From NCBI RefSeq assembly GCF_008039875.1, contig NZ_VRUU01000002.1, positions 62,001 through 126,000 of the forward strand: 64,000 nucleotides of DNA, given 5' to 3'. The DNA comes from Methylobacterium sp. WL119 (lineage in GTDB: Bacteria > Pseudomonadota > Alphaproteobacteria > Rhizobiales > Beijerinckiaceae). This document shows positions 61,384-64,000 of the stretch, piece after piece. The position numbers and the translations under genes were made by a program. Position 1 is the stretch's first letter. Every line of letters starts with the position of its first letter. Under the pieces are notes generated by a model. It did not search any database. It was not told the DNA's origin and saw only the letters and a list, made by a program, of their open reading frames with translations.

Positions 61384-63441
61384 CTACTCCGCCGCGACGA
61401 TGCGGGCTTCGCTCTCGAGGGCCGTCCAGCGGTCGGTGCGCAGCGCCTTGACGCAGGCGGCGATGCCGAACCAGGCGATCGCCACGACGAGGCCGATGAA
61501 CAGCCCGGCGAGCACCGCGTCGATCCGGTCGTTCAGCACGATCTGACCCATCTGGCCGAGGTCCTTGGCCGGCACCAGCACCTTGCCTTCCGCCAGCGCG
61601 CCCGCGTAGCGCTCGGCATGGGCGAGGAACCCGATCTTCGGGTCGGCGGAGAAGATCTTCTGCCAGCCCGCAGTGAGGGTGCAGATGCACAGCCACGCGG
61701 TCGGGATGATCGTCACGAACGCATAGCGCTCGCGCTTCATCTTGAAGATCACCACCGTGCACAGCGTCAGCGCCACGGCGGCCAGCATCTGGTTCGAGAT
61801 GCCGAACAGCGGCCACAGCGTGTTGATGCCGCCGAGCGGGTCGGTCACGCCCTGGTAGAGAAAGTAGCCCCAGGCGCCGACCGCGATGGCCGTCGCCAGG
61901 ATGCTCGGCACCCAGGCGTTGGTCTGCTTGAACGACGGCACCGCCAGCCCGACTAGGTCCTGCACCATGAAGCGGCAGGCGCGGGTCCCCGCATCGACCG
62001 CGGTGAGGATGAACAGCGCCTCGAACAGGATCGCGAAGTGATACCAGAACGCCATCATCGCCTTGCCGCCGATGGCGCTGGAGATGATGTGCGCCATGCC
62101 GACGGCGAGGGTCGGCGCGCCGCCGGCCCGCGCGACGATGGTGCGCTCGCCGACATCGCTGGCGGTCTGAGCGATCACCTCGGGCGTGGTCGGGAAGCCG
62201 AGCTTCGTCACCGCGGCGGCGGCGGTCTCCGGCGTCGTGCCGAGGAGCGCGACCGGCGCGTTCATCGTGAAGTACACGCCCGGATCGATGACGGTGGCCG
62301 AGACCAGCGCCATCACCGCGACGAAGCTCTCCATCAGCATGCCGCCGTAGCCGATGAAGCGCGCATCCGCCTCGCTGGCGATCAGCTTCGGCGTGGTGCC
62401 CGAGGCGATCAGCGCGTGGAAGCCCGAGACCGAGCCGCAGGCGATGGTGATGAACAGGAACGGGAAGAGCTGGCCCGCCCAGACCGGCCCGGTGCCGTCC
62501 ACGAACTTGGTCACCGCCGGCATCTGCATGTGCGGGGCGACGAAGGCGATGCCCAGCGCGAGGCCGACGATCGTGCCGATCTTCAGGAAGGTCGAGAGGT
62601 AGTCGCGCGGGGCCAGCAGGAGCCAGACCGGCAGGATCGAGGCGACGAAGCCGTAGCCGATCAGCATCCAGCAAAGCTGCGTCCCGGTGAAGGTGAAGGC
62701 CGGGCCCCAGACCGGGCTGTCGGCGATCGCGCCGCCACCGAAGATCGCCGCCATCAGCAGGACGAAGCCGAGGATCGAGACCTCGCCGATGCGGCCGGGG
62801 CGGATGTAGCGGGTGTAGACGCCCATCAGCATCGCGATCGGGATCGTCGACATCACGGTGAAGGTGCCCCACGGGCTCTCGGCCAGCGCCTTGACGACGA
62901 TGAGCGCGAGCACCGCCAGCAGGATCACCATGATCAGGAACGTGCCGAACAGCGCGATGATGCCCGGGACGGTGCCGAGCTCGGTGCGGATCAGCTCGCC
63001 GAGCGAGCGCCCGTCGCGCCGCATCGAGACGAACAGGACCATGAAGTCCTGCACCGCGCCGGCGAGCACGACGCCGGCGAGGATCCAGAGCAGGCCGGGC
63101 AGGTAGCCCATCTGCGCGGCCAGCACCGGGCCGACGAGGGGACCGGCACCGGCGATCGCCGCGAAGTGGTGGCCGAACAGGACGCTCTTGTTCGTCGGGA
63201 CGTAGTCGAGCCCGTCGTTGTGGAGGACGGCCGGCGTCTCGCGCTTGGGATCGAGCCGCATCACCTTCTCGGCGATGAACAGCGCGTAGTAGCGATAGGC
63301 GATGAGGTAGACGCAGACCGCCGCGACGACGAGCCAGAGCGCGTTCACCGCTTCGCCGCGCTCGACGGCGACGATGGCGAGCGCCGCCGCCCCCAACGCA
63401 CCGACCAGGGCCCAGGGGCCATGCCTACCGATCGCGCCCAT
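61384..63441 (-). CDS. cstA: CstA-family carbon starvation / peptide or pyruvate transporter
   Basis: 685 residues with about sixteen to eighteen hydrophobic segments. Family signatures: RYYALFIAEKVMRLDPKRET, HNDGLDYVPTNKSVLFGHHF, AGAGPLVGPVLAAQMGYLPG and MLMESFVAVMALVSATVIDP. The ATG at 63441 is preceded by GGGAGTGGAACG, a good ribosome site, and matches the family start; an in-frame extension to 63522 does not. E. coli CstA and BtsT import peptides or pyruvate; the substrate here is not settled by sequence. It is followed immediately by the YbdD gene. The upstream gap of about 200 bases is divergent with the dehydrogenase gene. Confidence 0.93.
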   Translation of the reverse strand: MGAIGRHGPWALVGALGAAALAIVAVERGEAVNALWLVVAAVCVYLIAYRYYALFIAEKVMRLDPKRETPAVLHNDGLDYVPTNKSVLFGHHFAAIAGAGPLVGPVLAAQMGYLPGLLWILAGVVLAGAVQDFMVLFVSMRRDGRSLGELIRTELGTVPGIIALFGTFLIMVILLAVLALIVVKALAESPWGTFTVMSTIPIAMLMGVYTRYIRPGRIGEVSILGFVLLMAAIFGGGAIADSPVWGPAFTFTGTQLCWMLIGYGFVASILPVWLLLAPRDYLSTFLKIGTIVGLALGIAFVAPHMQMPAVTKFVDGTGPVWAGQLFPFLFITIACGSVSGFHALIASGTTPKLIASEADARFIGYGGMLMESFVAVMALVSATVIDPGVYFTMNAPVALLGTTPETAAAAVTKLGFPTTPEVIAQTASDVGERTIVARAGGAPTLAVGMAHIISSAIGGKAMMAFWYHFAILFEALFILTAVDAGTRACRFMVQDLVGLAVPSFKQTNAWVPSILATAIAVGAWGYFLYQGVTDPLGGINTLWPLFGISNQMLAAVALTLCTVVIFKMKRERYAFVTIIPTAWLCICTLTAGWQKIFSADPKIGFLAHAERYAGALAEGKVLVPAKDLGQMGQIVLNDRIDAVLAGLFIGLVVAIAWFGIAACVKALRTDRWTALESEARIVAAE

Positions 63442-63647
63442 CGTTCCACTCCCGAAGCCGGCACTCGGGGGCCGACGATCCCGCGCGTGATGCCGCAATT
63501 TTGGATTGAGGAAAATCCCCATCGCGGCAGCGAGTGGACAACCGCGCGGCGTTGTCGCGATCCGCTTCGCATCGTCGGCGCCGCGGTTTGACGCTGCGGT
63601 GCGCGATACCTAGACCGCTCCAGCAGCACACGAGACGGAGACGGATG

Positions 63648-64000
63648 ATGGCGAAGGTCGCGTTCCTGGGGCTCGGCGTCATGGGCGCCCCGATGGCCGG
63701 ACACCTGGTCAAGAAGGGCCACTCGGTCACCGTCTACAACCGCACGGCCGCCAAGGCCGAGGCGTGGGTGGCGGCCAACGGCGGCGCGCATGCGCCGACG
63801 CCGCGCGAGGCTTCCGAGGGCGCAGAGATCGTCTTCGCCTGCGTCGGCAACGACGACGACCTGCGCGGCGTCGTGCTCGGTCCGGACGGCGCGCTCGCCG
63901 GCATGGAGGCCGGTGCGATCTTCGTCGATCACACCACCGCCTCGGCCGAGGTGGCCCGCGAGCTTGCCGAGGCCGCGACCGCGAAGGGGCTGGGCTTCAT
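63648..64000 (+). CDS. 3-hydroxyisobutyrate dehydrogenase family NAD(P)-dependent reductase (3' truncated)
   Basis: The frame runs off the right edge after about 117 residues. It starts MAKVAFLGLGVMGAPMAGHL, the glycine-rich dinucleotide-binding motif GxGxMGxPMA of beta-hydroxyacid dehydrogenases, followed by VTVYNRTAAKAEAWVAANGG and IFVDHTTASAEVARELAEAA, which contains the substrate-binding loop D-TTxS. ATG at 63648 follows GGAGACGG; an adjacent in-frame ATG at 63645 is equally possible. Relatives include 3-hydroxyisobutyrate, tartronate semialdehyde and glyoxylate/succinic semialdehyde reductases; the missing C-terminal domain would be needed to choose. Confidence 0.9.
   Translation, partial: MAKVAFLGLGVMGAPMAGHLVKKGHSVTVYNRTAAKAEAWVAANGGAHAPTPREASEGAEIVFACVGNDDDLRGVVLGPDGALAGMEAGAIFVDHTTASAEVARELAEAATAKGLGF

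Noticed and set aside
1-64000. CRISPR arrays, tRNA or rRNA genes, insertion sequences, prophage
   Set aside because: I read the gaps for regularly spaced repeats, cloverleaf-type folds, transposase-like frames and terminal inverted repeats and found none; a tRNAscan or ISfinder run could still show something short.

Overview
The window is very GC-rich chromosomal DNA from an alphaproteobacterium. The best fit is a Methylobacterium-like member of the Hyphomicrobiales (inference). Support comes from neighbourhoods typical of that group: rcdA (DUF1465) facing rpmE, lspA followed by a DUF3035-like gene and two M16 peptidases, 6S RNA beside 5-formyltetrahydrofolate cyclo-ligase, and an IleRS with a decayed C-terminal zinc finger. 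I see no transposase, integrase, phage gene, CRISPR array, rRNA or tRNA. It reads as stable core chromosome with one accessory-like polysaccharide block.

Layout. 1-11.6 kb: the 3' part of a hybrid histidine kinase, ferredoxin-NADP reductase, a ring-cleaving-dioxygenase-like VOC protein, an M16 peptidase pair, a DUF3035-like secreted protein, lspA and ileS, nearly all on the minus strand. 12-15.6 kb: two paralogous small secreted Gly-rich proteins, an EamA transporter and an L,D-transpeptidase. 15.9-19.5 kb: a probable copper-handling block on the plus strand (small His/Cys-rich secreted protein, a YcnI-PCuAC fusion, a TonB-dependent receptor). 19.7-27.7 kb: rcdA, rpmE, an MsbA-like ABC exporter, D-cysteine desulfhydrase, a MotA/ExbB-like plus OmpA-like pair, a YmdB-type phosphoesterase, 5-FCL and a 6S RNA candidate.

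27.7-40.7 kb is an exopolysaccharide locus with genes on both strands. It holds a GINT1-like glycosyltransferase, a chain-length/co-polymerase protein whose BY-kinase P-loop is lost, a VpsF/O-antigen-polymerase-like membrane protein, a GH5 glycanase, two glycosyltransferases flanking a palindromic operator candidate, a sterol-desaturase-family hydroxylase translationally coupled to a BioF2/FemAB-type acyltransferase, and a Wzx-like flippase. Together they could make, trim, modify, flip and polymerise one surface polymer.

41-64 kb is mostly housekeeping: moeA, an orphan RND adaptor, a cupredoxin, a GGDEF-EAL protein with GSDEF in place of GGDEF but an intact I-site, class II DAHP synthase, a stand-alone sigma-70 region 1.1-like protein, glutathione reductase coupled to an O-antigen ligase, a DUF2059 protein, rpiA, gph, an orphan RND permease, an M48/DUF898 pair, a TerB-like protein, a YbdD/CstA pair, and the 5' end of a 3-hydroxyisobutyrate-dehydrogenase-family gene running off the right edge.

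I do not see an unmistakably new system. The most unusual items are the copper block with its domain fusion, the pseudo-kinase polysaccharide locus with its operator-like palindrome, and the free-standing sigma 1.1-like protein.
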